Source: Vandiemenella viatica (taxonomy: Eukaryota > Arthropoda > Insecta > Orthoptera > Morabidae). From it: 64,000 nt of DNA. Positions 53,450 to 63,310 of this stretch are shown in pieces. The notes beneath the pieces are model-generated. The model worked only from the letters and a program-made list of their open reading frames with translations. It ran no database searches and had not been told where the DNA came from. A program made the position numbers and the translations under genes. How positions within the stretch are numbered: position 1 is the first letter of the stretch; every line of letters starts with the position of its first letter. The stretch lies in assembly GCA_031002005.1 (NCBI GenBank), contig CM061919.1:224624739-224688738 (forward strand), given 5' to 3'.

Positions 53450-54783
53450 CGAGGCATGTTTTTTAAGTAAGTACCGTTCTGAAATTTCAAAAAGACGTGC
53501 AAATATATATCAATAATTTTAGTTTTACATGAAAGCCTGTACCTTACTCTACTTTTCTACATAATTCCCTCCAATATTGAGGCACTTGTCATAACGTAGT
53601 ACCAGTTTTTGAAAAAACCCTCCTCATAGAAGTCTGCCACCTGCCTTGTTAACCACTGCATCACAACTGTTTTGACTTCGTTATTGTCTTCAAGACGCTG
53701 ACCGCCCAGGTGTTTCTTCAAGTGCAGGAACAGATGGTAGTCACTGGGCGCCAGATCCGGGCTGTACGGAGGATGATCTAGAGTTTCCCATCGATAAGAT
53801 GTGATGAGATCTTTGGTCTGATTAGCCACAAGTTTACGGGCATTGTCATGCAGCAAAACAATGCCCTTGCTCAACTTGCCACGTCTTTTGTTCTGGATTG
53901 AATGGCGCAGATTGTTCAATGTCTCACAATAAGCTGCTGTATTGACTGTCTCATTACGAGGCAGAAATTCCACAAGCAATACTCCTTTTCTGTCCCAAAA
54001 GACTGTGCACATGATTTTCCGGACAGAAATTGTTTGCTTGAACTTCACTTTTTTGGGTGAATATGAATGCCGCCATTCCATGGACTGTTGCTTTGATTCA
54101 GGTGTGACGTAGGCCACCCATGTCTCATCGCCCGTAACAATTTGGCTTAAGAAATCATCACCATCGTTGTGGTACCGCTCAAGGAAAGTCAATGCCCTGC
54201 CTAAACGTTTGGTTTTGTGCATATCCATTAACATTTTCGGTACCCAACGTGAGCACAATTTTCGGTAATTCAAGTGCTCGGTCACAATGCCATACAAAAC
54301 ACTACGAGAAACATTAGGAAAGTCATCACACAAGGAGGAAATCGTAAAGTGTCTGTTTTCTCTCACCTTATTGTCCACTTTCTGCACCAAACTTTCATTA
54401 ACGACCGAAGGACGCCCACTCCGTTGTTCATCGTGCACATTTGTGCGGCCATCTTTAAATGCTCTCACCCACTTTCTCACCATTCCATCAATCATAATAT
54501 TTTGTCCGTAAACTGCACAGATCTCACGATGAATATCGATCGGTTTTAGGCCTTTAGCACAAAGAAATCTTATAACAGCCCGTACTTCACAGTCGGCGGG
54601 ACTCACGATTGTCGGAGGCATCTTAAACACTCAGTGAACAACGTAAACAAGGAAGAATTAGACTGTAATGGCGTCAGTGCGTAAGCAAGAGATGCAGGTG
54701 CCCAGTGCGCATGCGCGGAACGCCAACCGTAGCGCTGCAGCCACGGTATGACAAAACGGCACTTAGTTAAAAAACACGCCTCG
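53450..54783 (-). mobile_element. mariner element, nearly complete
   Basis: Left CGAGGCATGTTTTTTAAGTA + AGTACCGTTCTG and right AAAACGGCACTTAGTTAAAA + AACACGCCTCG are inverted ends of about 30 bp, flanked by TG and TA (a one-base-mutated TA duplication). Length 1334 bp, the standard size for mariner. It sits inside Helitron-family repeat sequence, which continues on both sides. Confidence 0.92.
53557..54621 (-). CDS. mariner transposase, C-terminal frameshift
   Basis: Starts at ATG 54621 (MPPTIVSPADCEVRAVIRFL), an in-frame GTG three codons earlier being less likely. Residues 1-110 hold the helix-turn-helix DNA-binding part (HREICAVYGQN, RKWVRAFKDGRTNVHDEQRS, GRPSVVNE). RWVPKML stands for the WVPHEL linker. 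The first catalytic Asp is in IVTGDETWVAY, the second in VLLHDNARKLV (usually HDNARPH), and the third in YSPDLAPSDYHLF, 34 residues later (D34D). All three acids are present. The last frame, after FYEEGFFK, departs from the family. A one-base change in the A6 run at 53612-53617 would restore the usual ..LRYDKCLN..YVEK ending, with stop at 53549. Length 354 residues, close to the normal 345-350. Confidence 0.92.
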   Translation of the reverse strand: MPPTIVSPADCEVRAVIRFLCAKGLKPIDIHREICAVYGQNIMIDGMVRKWVRAFKDGRTNVHDEQRSGRPSVVNESLVQKVDNKVRENRHFTISSLCDDFPNVSRSVLYGIVTEHLNYRKLCSRWVPKMLMDMHKTKRLGRALTFLERYHNDGDDFLSQIVTGDETWVAYVTPESKQQSMEWRHSYSPKKVKFKQTISVRKIMCTVFWDRKGVLLVEFLPRNETVNTAAYCETLNNLRHSIQNKRRGKLSKGIVLLHDNARKLVANQTKDLITSYRWETLDHPPYSPDLAPSDYHLFLHLKKHLGGQRLEDNNEVKTVVMQWLTRQVADFYEEGFFKNWYYVMTSASILEGIM

Positions 54784-55375
54784 TACTAGAAGAAATGATT
54801 TGCCAAAACATTGAAATACAGGTATGTACTTCGTTTAAATTAATATATTAATTATTAGTTGCTTCTCTTATTGATGTCAATATATCAAACACATGTAAAT
54901 ATTCCAAGTGGGTCAAATTTAGATCGCAATAAAATGAATGTATCCGTACGTGGGTAGTAAAATCTATGAACTTTGAACAGCAATATTAGTAGAAGTTGTG
55001 GTTATGTCGAAATTCAGACAGAACGAGAATGACAACTGACATACTTTTTTACAGAATAATTCATAATGATTTTTGTTTTATAAATAATGTAAGCTGCTTT
55101 CGTAAGCTCCTAGTTACTGAGGTTACTGTAGTTTTATACTATGAAAGTAGTTCCGTATTTATCATGCTGAACTGAGACCGTGACCAGGAATAAAACCAAT
55201 ATCACGCGCTATAGCATAAGGTTTTAGTATTCCCAATTTACTTGTAATCTCGTTGGTTCCCGATTCTTACATCATTAATTCTGTAGAAATTCCATCTGTA
55301 TCGCCATGTAAACTACAACCGAAATAAATGCAAATTACAAAATAAAGTTATAAGCATTACGTAATCACCTCCCTC
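54784..55375. repeat. Helitron-family module, copy
   Basis: 54810-54900 carries the R2 block (ATTAATTATTAGTTGCTTCT). 54965-55370 matches the terminal 400 bp of the Helitron at 15556-15960: CAGCAATATTAGTAGAAGTT, ACTGACATACTTTTTTACAG, GACCAGGAATAAAACCAATA, CATTAATTCTGTAGAA and ATAAGCATTACGTAAT. Confidence 0.65.
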
Positions 55376-55399
55376 GATGATTTAACACAGTCCTGACTC

Positions 55400-55880
55400 C
55401 ATTACAAACATATGAAAACTTTCCCCCTCCATCATGCCTAAAATTAAGAGCTTGTGTATGACTATTGTCATCTCTTCCCTCTCCCGAAAATCAATCCTGT
55501 CGTCACAACCAGTATTCTCTTCATCCAAATCCTATCTTCAGATGATTTCCACGCAACTCCTTAATGGTATCGATTATTCAGTATGATCAATAGTAATATA
55601 CGCAAACGAATATAGATTTCCTCCTTTACGTACCATCCAGCTCCTGTATCTGATACCCATAACGTGGGTTCCACTACCCCACCATACTGAATCAAGCATC
55701 TGACAAAGGTTTCGTATTCTATTTCCCTTACTTCATTGGTAACTAATCATTATCACTCTCCATTGTTTTGAAGCCCCTTCTTATCACCTACCCTATAGAG
55801 CTTACTATCATGTAATATGCCAAGATATTTACATTTTGTACCTGCAACAAGCAATATCCCATATAAAGCATAACCTGTCT
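55400..55880 (-). mobile_element. LINE C-terminal fragment, decayed
   Basis: Same family as 47197-47940, aligned block by block: CTCCTGTATCTGATACCCAT / CTCCTGTATTTGATACGTTA, GGGTTCCACTACCCCACCAT / GGGTCCCATACTATACTACC, CCAAGATATTTACATTT in both, and GACAAAGGTTTCGTATTC / GACCAAAGTTTTGTAACC. Stops abound. Confidence 0.8.
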
Positions 55881-56509
55881 TCAAGCATCATGTAACAAGT
55901 AAAGATAAATTATGCGATGACGAAGTATTTGTATACCTTAAGACAAAACCAGTTCTCCACCCAAGCAGTGTGTATGGCGGCGACGCCCCTTATCAAATCA
56001 CAATCTAGCGCGCGTTGGCGATTCGTACTTGCCGGAGAAAATCAAAGTTTCACTTTTTATTTATTACCTCTCTTGAGAACTGAAAGTAACAAATAACAAA
56101 CTTACTTACGGGTGACGTTACGCTGAATCAGAAAGTAAAATAATTTTGTGGCGCATTTCTATAATGCTGTGGAGATTCCTTTATATTTTTCTCTTCATTT
56201 TCATAAATCAAAATTGTTCTCACACCCGTGCTTCCGTAATTTGAGTAAAGTTCGCTATTACTGTAAGTAACTCCACAAGCAGCTCTATTGCAGCGGCTCG
56301 AAGAACAGAGAAGAACAGGGAATGGGCAACGAGAAGTTGTAGGAGTTCATCCTTGAAGATACAACAGGACAGCGTGAAGCTGCCGGAATACGTTATGTAG
56401 GGACACCTAGCCATTTGAAGAGTAGCTAAATTGTAGTGACTCACAGGTGGCAGGTGGTTGTACGGACGTAGAGTAGTAAGGTAGTGAGGTAGAGGTACCA
56501 CCGAGGAGT
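55881..56509. other. intergenic, nothing recognised
   Basis: A 93-codon minus-strand frame (56220-56501) is unrecognised. No gene supported. Confidence 0.35.
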
Positions 56510-57099
56510 AACCATTCCTGCTACTTCAAATATCTTGGGAGTATGATCACCGAAGATTTGAGGTGCCATCAGGAGATAAAATCTCGCATTGCCGTAGCAA
56601 AGGAAGCATTTAATAGGAAAAGGAGGATACTAACTGGAAAAATAGACAAAACACTTAGGAAAAGACTCGGTAAATGTTTTGTATGTAGTGTGGCTCTTTA
56701 TGGGTCGGAGACATGGACACTGAGACGAGAGGATGAAAAGCGGTTAGAAGCTTTTGAGATATGGATGTGGAGGAGGATGGAGAAGATAAGCTGGGTGGAT
56801 GTTGAAGTGATGGACAGGGTCAGTGAAAGCAGAAAAATTCTACAAAGTAATAAAGGAGAGAAAGAAAAACTGGATGGGACAGCTGTTGAGAGGGGAGTGC
56901 ATGATAAAAGACGCCTTGGAAGGTCTAGTCTGTGGGAGGAGAATAATAGGAAGAAGGAGGTTCAAAATTATGGACAACATCAAGGAAGACGGCAACTATA
57001 TGGTTCTAAAAAGAAAGGCAGAAGATAGAAGAGCATGGGGAGCATCCGATTGAAAACCTGCCCGACGGCAGAAAACTGATGATGATGATGATGATGATG
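56510..57099 (+). mobile_element. LINE C-terminal fragment with (GAT)n tail
   Basis: The plus-strand frame reads CYFKYLGSMITEDLRCHQEI, KSRIAVAKEAFNRKRRILTG, CSVALYGSETWTLRREDEKR, LEAFEIWMWRRMEKISWVDV. After a frame shift near 56830 it reads KVIKERKKNWMGQLLRGECM, KDALEGLVCGRRIIGRRRFK, IMDNIKEDGNYMVLKRKAED and RRAWGASD. This is the end of the YGSETW/MWRRM-type LINE ORF2. It closes with (GAT)n at 57078-57099, a microsatellite tail expected of this group. Related to, but distinct from, the LINE at 48290. Confidence 0.88.
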
Positions 57100-58095
57100 C
57101 CCAGAATTCCGGGTAACAGAGTGTAAGGTGAATACCGGTGGTGAGTGTGGGACTCATATCTAGTACATCTTGTTGTAATTTTAGGAGTTGTAGTTGTAGC
57201 TGTTTATATATTTCTTGGTAGTGGTTTGTATGTATTTGATGTTAGTAGTTTTATATGGAACTGTAATATTGGTAGGAGAAGACAAATTTGTATTGTGTAG
57301 TAACTAATATTGAGTCAAAAATTGTCCAAACGTTACATGTATTGTAATTGTATTGTTAATTGATTTCGCTAGGTAGTAGAGACTGGCCCGCGTTGCATAG
57401 ATGATAAAATCTGTCTGCTAGCGGCTGTATTTATAATATAATGTAAGTATCATGAAATTAGGGCCTAATGTAATTCTTACGTATTAGGCTAGGTAGATGT
57501 AGGTAAATAAAAAAATAAAAAATATTACTGTGTCTGGACTTCCGAGACGATGGAATCAGATCACATCTTACTCGACACGCTAATTCCTTTCCTATACTGC
57601 CTGGGACATATATACATCACAAACAAAAAATTCACAATAAATGGATCCATACGTGATTTTGGCTGTAAATTGGGTAAAGGAAATTTTGACTCCCCTCTAC
57701 GTCTCTCTAGACTATTAACGAGGAATGAAAGAAATAGGATATGTGAAATCCTTTCTGTAGAGAAGAAAATCATGAGAGTAGTAATACTGGCGATGGTCGA
57801 AGGCACAGATGACCAGTTTAGCACACCACACGACAGAAATTTTGTTGTAAGTGCATTCCGTAGTTGGAATAACATTCGAACGATCCCATCTGTACAAAAT
57901 CTATTAACTCCAGACATATTACAGAAAACACTGGATCGCTGAATATACCTCACGTAGACGAAACGCGTCAGAAATTAAAAAATAATAATAATAAAAAATA
58001 GCCAAGAACAGTTGCATTGGCCTTCTTAGTTAAACGATAATTTATTATTTTAACAAGCAACTGCAGAAGAGATGGACTATAATAATTGCGTATTA
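57100..58095. other. intergenic, one unrecognised 130-codon frame
   Basis: 57550-57942 (+) encodes 130 residues (..RSWNNIRTIPSVQNLL..) and the opposite strand is also open over nearly the same span. I recognise neither and see no promoter or splice sites. The plus frame could be a transposon tail. Confidence 0.3.
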
Positions 58096-58771
58096 CAAGG
58101 GGTGATCAAATGAAAAGGTACGAAACGACGTAAAGACGTAACAGTTAAATATTTGTATATTCCGCCATGCGAGAACGTAGCGAGACATCTCGGGATGCAA
58201 TTGGAGTCTCTGACTGGGATCGGAGCATGCGCGGGCGCCCGCATGCGCAGTAGAGAGCAGAGGTTCTTATCAAAAGCGGCGTCCAAATGATGCGGCAGTC
58301 AGTATGAGGACAGGACGGCGAACAGATGGGGGATGTGTACTGTGAGACACTCCGACGCCTACGCAGGTCCATCAAGAACTAAAGACCAGGGCTGCTATCG
58401 GAGGGTGTGGTTCTGCTCCATGATAACGCGCGTCCACACGTCTCCAGAGTCACACACACGGAACTTTTCAAGTTCAAGTGGGAGACGTTGGACCATCCGC
58501 CCTACAGTCCGGACATGTCGCCCAGAGATTTCCATGTGTTTGGTCCACTGGAGAAACGCCTGAAAGGGAAGCGCTTCAACTCGGACGACGTACTCAAGGA
58601 CGCTGTGAAGGACTGGGTCTCGTCACGGCCACAGGAATTCTGGGAACGAGGAATTCTGCGTCTTGTTCATCAGTGGGATCGTTGTGCTCAGGCTTATGGT
58701 GTATATTTTGAATAAATTCTACATTTGTACCCACCGTATCGTTTCGTTCCTTTTCATTTGATCACCCCTTG
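58096..58771 (+). mobile_element. mariner element with internal deletion
   Basis: Left CAAGGGGTGATCAAATGAAA + AGGTACGAAAC and right GTTTCGTTCCTTTTCATTTG + ATCACCCCTTG are near-perfect inverted ends flanked by TA on both sides (58094-58095, 58772-58773). 676 bp remain, half of a full element. Different family from the copy at 53450. Confidence 0.92.
58407..58715 (+). pseudogene. mariner transposase C-terminal half
   Basis: Frame reads VVLLHDNARPHVSRVTHTEL, FKFKWETLDHPPYSPDMSPR, DFHVFGPLEKRLKGKRFNSD, DVLKDAVKDWVSSRPQEFWE and RGILRLVHQWDRCAQAYGVY. It holds the second catalytic Asp (HDNARPH) and, 34 residues on, the third (SPRDFHVF). Just upstream, in another frame, CETLRRL..SIKN can be read. 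The helix-turn-helix and the first Asp are deleted. The conserved end of the protein is intact, unlike the frameshifted end of the other mariner. Confidence 0.88.
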
Positions 58772-59175
58772 TACTAACACATGGTTTCGCAATCTCCTCA
58801 GCGATTATATACGTACTAGTTTCATTGGTAGAATTGGATATAGAAAGCTTTACGTTACGTAAAAGGTTTCCCAAAAAGCACGTAGTAGGGATAATATGAT
58901 GTGGAAGCCATCACCATACTGTTCTACCATTGAACCTGTATTATAAAGAGAACCAATTTGCAACATGTTTAAAAAGAGCAACACACGTTAGGGGGAAGGA
59001 TAAACTGTAAACGACTACCTGCCACAGTTCCTCCGACAGACTTTTGTTTGTGGTTTAGAATTATGTCACTTTCTGAGGACATCTTATATCAACACCGTTT
59101 TCTACGCAACGTTTCTGTTTTTGTTGGCCTTTGTTAAGATATATAACCTTCGGGAATTAGAAATCAAGCTACATA
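58772..59175. other. non-coding, nothing recognised
   Basis: Short spacer between two transposons. No gene seen. Confidence 0.45.
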
Positions 59176-60341
59176 CACTGAGGTAACAAAAGTCATGGGA
59201 TAACCTGCTAATAGCGTGTCGTTCCTCCATTTGCACGGCAAAGTGCAGAAACTCTACGTGGCATGGACTCCACGAGTCGCTGGAAGTCCTCAGGAGAAAT
59301 ATTGAGCCATGCAGCCTCCACCGACGTCCATAGTTCCGAAAGTGTTGCCGGTGGAGGATTTTGTGCACGAACTGATCTCTGGGATTCGTGTCGGGCGATT
59401 GAGGTGGCCAAATCATCCGCTGGAATTGTCCCGAATGCTCTTCAAACCAATCTCAAACAGTTATGGCCCGGTTACATGGCGCATTGTCATCCTGGAAAAT
59501 TCCATCGTTGTTTGGGTACATAAAGTCCATGAATCGTTGCAAGTGGTCTCCCAGTAGCTGAACGTAATCATTTCCAGTTAACGATCGGTTCAGTCTGACC
59601 AGCGGACCCAGTCCATTGCATGTAAACACAGCCCACACCATTATGGTGCCACCACCAGATTGCACAGTGCCTTGTTGATAACTTGGGTCCATGGCTTCAT
59701 AGGATCTGCGCCACACTTGTACCCTTCCATCAGCTCTTGCCAATTGAAATCGTGACTCATCTGACCAAGCCACTTTTTTCCAGTCGTCTACTGTCCAACT
59801 GATATGTCTACAAGCCCAGGAGCACCGCTGTTGGCGATGTCGTGCTGTTAGTAATGGCACCCGAGTCGGTCTTCTAATGGCATAGCCCATTAAAACCAAA
59901 TTTTGCCGGACTATCCGTCGGACGTCCCACATTCATTCCTGCGGTTAGTTCACGCAGTGTTGCTTGTCTGTTCACACTGACAAGTCTGGTCGCGCTCATT
60001 AAATGCCGGCGGTCGACCACTGCGTTGTCCATGATGGGAGGTTATGCCTGAAGTTAGGTATTCTTGGCACACTCTTGACACTGTGGATCTCGGAATGTTG
60101 AATTCCGTAACGATTTCCGAAATGGAATGTCCCATGCGTCTAGCTCCAACTGGCTTACCGCTTTCGAAATCCGTTGATTCTCGTCTTGTGGCCATAATCA
60201 CATAATCAACCTTCTCACACGAAGCATTTGACCACAAATGCAAGTCCTACCCAGGCACTGACCATTTATACAATTTGTAGGCGACACTACTGCCATCTAT
60301 ATATTTGCATATTGCCATCCCATGACTTTTGTCACCTAGTG
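59176..60341 (-). mobile_element. Tc1-like transposon, second family
   Basis: Left CACTGAGGTAACAAAAGTC + ATGGGATA and right CCCATGACTTTTGTCACC + TAGTG are inverted ends flanked by TA on both sides (59174-59175, 60342-60343). 1166 bp. Confidence 0.92.
59208..60195 (-). pseudogene. Tc1-type transposase, frameshifted
   Basis: The N-terminus from ATG 60195 reads MATRRESTDFESGKPVGARR, MGHSISEIVTEFNIPRSTVS and SGRPPAFNERD, a paired-like helix-turn-helix. After a frame change come MWDVRRIVRQNL, RPTRVPLLTARHRQQRCSWA, VDDWKKVAWSDESRFQLARA (first Asp) and DDNAPC (second Asp, in GIFQDDNAPCNRA). Another frame change gives PPQSPDTNP for the third-acid motif, whose usual Glu/Asp-His follows as RDQ. A third frame continues ESQRSVRAQNPPPATLSELW to SALCRANGGTTRY. 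At least two indels inactivate it. The first two Asp are intact. Confidence 0.88.
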
Positions 60342-60561
60342 TATAACTGTCCATGGGAAAAACGCATCTTATCTAAATGTACCCCTGCGAATTTCAGTGA
60401 CTGTCCTTAGGTTTTATTGATAGTCATCGCATGCAACGCAAATCCACTTCTATACTCTGTAATCAGGTTTTTAAAAAAAATATATATTTTTAGGTCCCGG
60501 GCTAGTTCACGGCATCATCACTGGGTGCTACAAACACCATAGAGCCTACCTATCCAATAGA
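60342..60561. other. non-coding spacer
   Basis: No feature recognised. Confidence 0.4.
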
Positions 60562-60665
60562 AGGAAGAGAATTGGGAAGAGGAACGGGAAGAAGTTCGGC
60601 CATGGCCATTTAGAGTAACCATCCCAGCATATACCTAGAATGACTATGGAAAAGTGAAATCAATA
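60562..60665 (-). mobile_element. SINE-A fragment
   Basis: Plus-strand reading: GAAGAGGAACGGGAAGAAGT, TCGGCCATGGCCATT and AACCATCCCAGCATATACCT + AGAATGACTATGG, the middle of SINE-A. Confidence 0.65.
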
Positions 60666-60849
60666 TTGCTTATCTAGCCGGTGCAATAGCCACCATCGCC
60701 AAAACGGGGATCCAAAGCCCGGCGGTTAGTTTATTCGTAATGGATATGTTTCACCCCTACAATATAATAAATTGTGTCTGTACATGAAATTTATGAATTG
60801 ATAATATAATTCCGTGTGGTCGTAACAACCTGGTGACAGTGTTTATATT

Positions 60850-61102
60850 CGCTGCGCATTCCGCCCCTGTCGTAGCCGCCTTCACCTGAGCCGGTAATCC
60901 TACCGGCTACAGGGGACCTACAGTTTAATGTGGAATCCGAACCACGGAAGCGTTCTGCCATACTTCAAACTACATAACAGGCTGTGATAAATGTGAAGGC
61001 CGGGTTAAGGGCTTATGTAAATTCCCGTCGAGATAGGAATTCGAACATGGGGTTTTTCGATCTCCAGTCAGATGCCTTATCCACTGAGCCACCAGACCTC
61101 AC
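60850..61102 (-). mobile_element. SINE-B, copy 2
   Basis: Minus-strand head GAGGTCTGGTGGCTCAGTGG + ATAAGGCATCTGACTGG, B box TGTTCGAATTCC, then GGTCCCCTGTAGCCGGTAGG + ATTACCGGCTCAGG as in the copy at 38716. It abuts a Helitron-type head on the same strand. Confidence 0.75.
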
Positions 61103-61371
61103 TATGAACAGATGATACACAAACTGACTGCGAGAAAGAAAAAAAACATTACAGAAACTTAAATACACTATGCATCTGTCTGTCATCGCTCGGTTTTCAA
61201 AATTTCATGACGAAATATGTTATTTATCCCGAAGAAAGTATCCTGTATCCTTCCTAATGATACTTAATATTTTCTTGACAGATTTAATCAAGAGCGGTTT
61301 TGCCGTTTAGGTCGTGAAAATGCAACAAACAGACAGAGAGAGTTACTTTCGAATTTATAATAAAGTACAGA
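61103..61371 (-). mobile_element. Helitron-type 5' head
   Basis: Minus strand from 61371: A|TCTGTACTTTATTATAAAT + TCGAAAGTAACTCTCTCTGTCTG, then CCTAAACGGCAAAACCGCTC + TTGATTAAATCTG and GGATACAGGATACTTTCTTC. Homologous to the head at 33396. It leads straight into a tRNA-like sequence. Confidence 0.7.
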
Positions 61372-61835
61372 TAAATCCCCAGCAGATAACTTTGACGATA
61401 TAGTTTCTAAGTAGATATATTATGCGCATCGTTTAGTGAAATCAAACGACTCATATCCATAACTTTTATTACAAATAACTAAATACATATCTACATTTAC
61501 ATTTATTAATAGACTGACGTGACGTGTATCCTCTACACCTAGTAATGTAGAAAGAAAGGCAACAGAACTGCAGCAAAAGAAAACTAAGAAAGATGTTACT
61601 CTAATTAATTTTTAACGCGGCAAATGTTGTTTGTTCTATTTTATCAGTCAATAAACAATTATGAATGAGATGAGAAGAATGTTTTTAGTAACGCCCCAAG
61701 AAGAAAAGGATTCTCTGTATTTTCACAATAATTTGCAGGAGTGGCTACTGTCACCATTTCATTCGGAATGTTTATACATACAAAATTATACAAAGCAAAT
61801 ACCAGTCACGTTCATTAAATACCCAATAATTTCAA
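61372..61835. other. intergenic, nothing recognised
   Basis: AT-rich. No gene or repeat recognised. Confidence 0.4.
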
Positions 61836-61937
61836 TGCTAGTCTGATAAGAGAAAAGAGCACATGTCGTCTAGACGAAAGAGGGAAGGGGGAAGTGAAAG
61901 GAGACCAAAATGGAACCACGTGATATATGGACACACT
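61836..61937 (+). mobile_element. Harbinger-like MITE, truncated copy 3
   Basis: GTCTGATAAGAGAAAAGAGC and AAAATGGAACCACGTGATAT + ATGGACAC match the right half of the elements at 24118-24294 and 6260-6439. The left end and the final terminal bases are lost. Confidence 0.6.
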
Positions 61938-63094
61938 CTGACTTGTATGCTAATTATATTCACCGGAATAGAAATCATGAGCGCCCGTCCCTTAAAAGTC
62001 TTATTCAAACTTTTAGCATTCCACACCCGTAGCACGTTTCTCCGACTTCTGATAAGTCTTCTCTCCACACTCCCACTGAGGGATTTACCTAAGAAATATT
62101 TCACCCAGAAAGAATCCATCATTTTATAATTTGAGAGGATGACCTTTCATGTCTTTAACGCAGTGGTTTCTCTTTGTCCTTTTCTTCCCCATGCATCTGA
62201 TCATTTCTGATTTGTCAATATTAAATGCTATTGCCAACTCTGATAGCACAACTCGCCGATCTTCCGGTCTTTTATCAGAATGATTTTACCAATACTTCTT
62301 ATTTAAATCGTTCAGTCGGCAGAGCTTCATTCCCATCAGGTGTAAGAGAGATCGGCGTTTCGTTTCAAGAAGTTTTTATACTCGTAGAGTCACCCAAAAC
62401 CTTTGTACTCCAGAAAAATTAATAAACTGAATTAAATTGAAGTAACCTAAAAATAAGGGTAGAAAATTATTCCTGAAATGTCTTCTGGCATCTATGTCGA
62501 AGCGTTAATAGAATGTAAAGATCGTGTTAGTGAAATGGTTCCCCTGGTCAGAAATTCCTGCCGTGGTGATAAATGAGACATATGAGACGCTTTCTGGTCA
62601 CTTCCTTCCTAGCTTTCTTTTCCTACTCGAGGTGCGTGTCCCCCCCCCCCCCCGGAAGTGATGCTCGTGCAGATACCAGTAATGGAGTCCACTTCCGGCG
62701 TGTCCGCCAGATAGCGTGATATATGGGGCTGCGTCTACTACTGAACACACCATGTTGTGTCATGGCTTAAGACCAGTGTTAAGTATTTAAATCTCATAAA
62801 GCAGGTATGGAAATATAGCACAAATAGAAATGCTCCCTTGGATAATACGTTGCCTCCAGCGTGGTGAAGAAACTGTTTCCCTCCTCCCCTCCCCATCATT
62901 GCGACGGTCATTTAGAAAACAGTAGGCGGAAAACGACACCACCGCAATGAATAACATGTTACTAACCGAATACTGTAATTATTGTGAACAGCATGTAAAT
63001 CTCGCATTTCTACAAGACACAAAAAATGCATTATAAGCCAAAAATCACACACTGGAAAAAGAATTTAAATGAAGGTACATTACTACTAATGTTA
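61938..63094. other. intergenic, with a C homopolymer
   Basis: No gene. A C run of about 15 occurs at 62640-62654. Short frames (61838-62129, both strands) are unrecognised. Confidence 0.4.
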
Positions 63095-63310
63095 TTCATT
63101 TCTCCTATCACTCTTCTATTGCAACGCACGAATTTTAAATCGCTTTTCGGTTTGAACATAGTTGTTCAGCCCCTCCTTCAATAATTTATTCCATTCCCTT
63201 ACCAACAAATGGACAATTTCTCACTCCCTTACATTTTAAATCTAGGATGGTCATCTGTTTCCTTACCCACAGTACTCCCATTCCTAAACCCAGTATTCAT
63301 CCAAGCCTTT
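63095..63310 (-). mobile_element. LINE C-terminal fragment
   Basis: Plus-strand text TTTATTCCATTCCCTTACCA..ACTCCCTTACATTTTAAATC + TAGGATGGTCATCTGTTTCC parallels 47345-47440 (CATTCCAATCCCTGACACCC..CTGAAATCGAGTG..GGTCATGGTCATCTTTTCCC). This is the DDH.....F..KG..WN.L end of the 47.2-kb LINE family. Confidence 0.65.

Noticed and set aside
54274..54549. 91-codon plus-strand frame
   Set aside because: It is antisense to the mariner transposase.
57550..57953. 130-codon frames on both strands
   Set aside because: Neither is recognised and both strands are open, so coding is not demonstrated. Kept only as an unassigned note.
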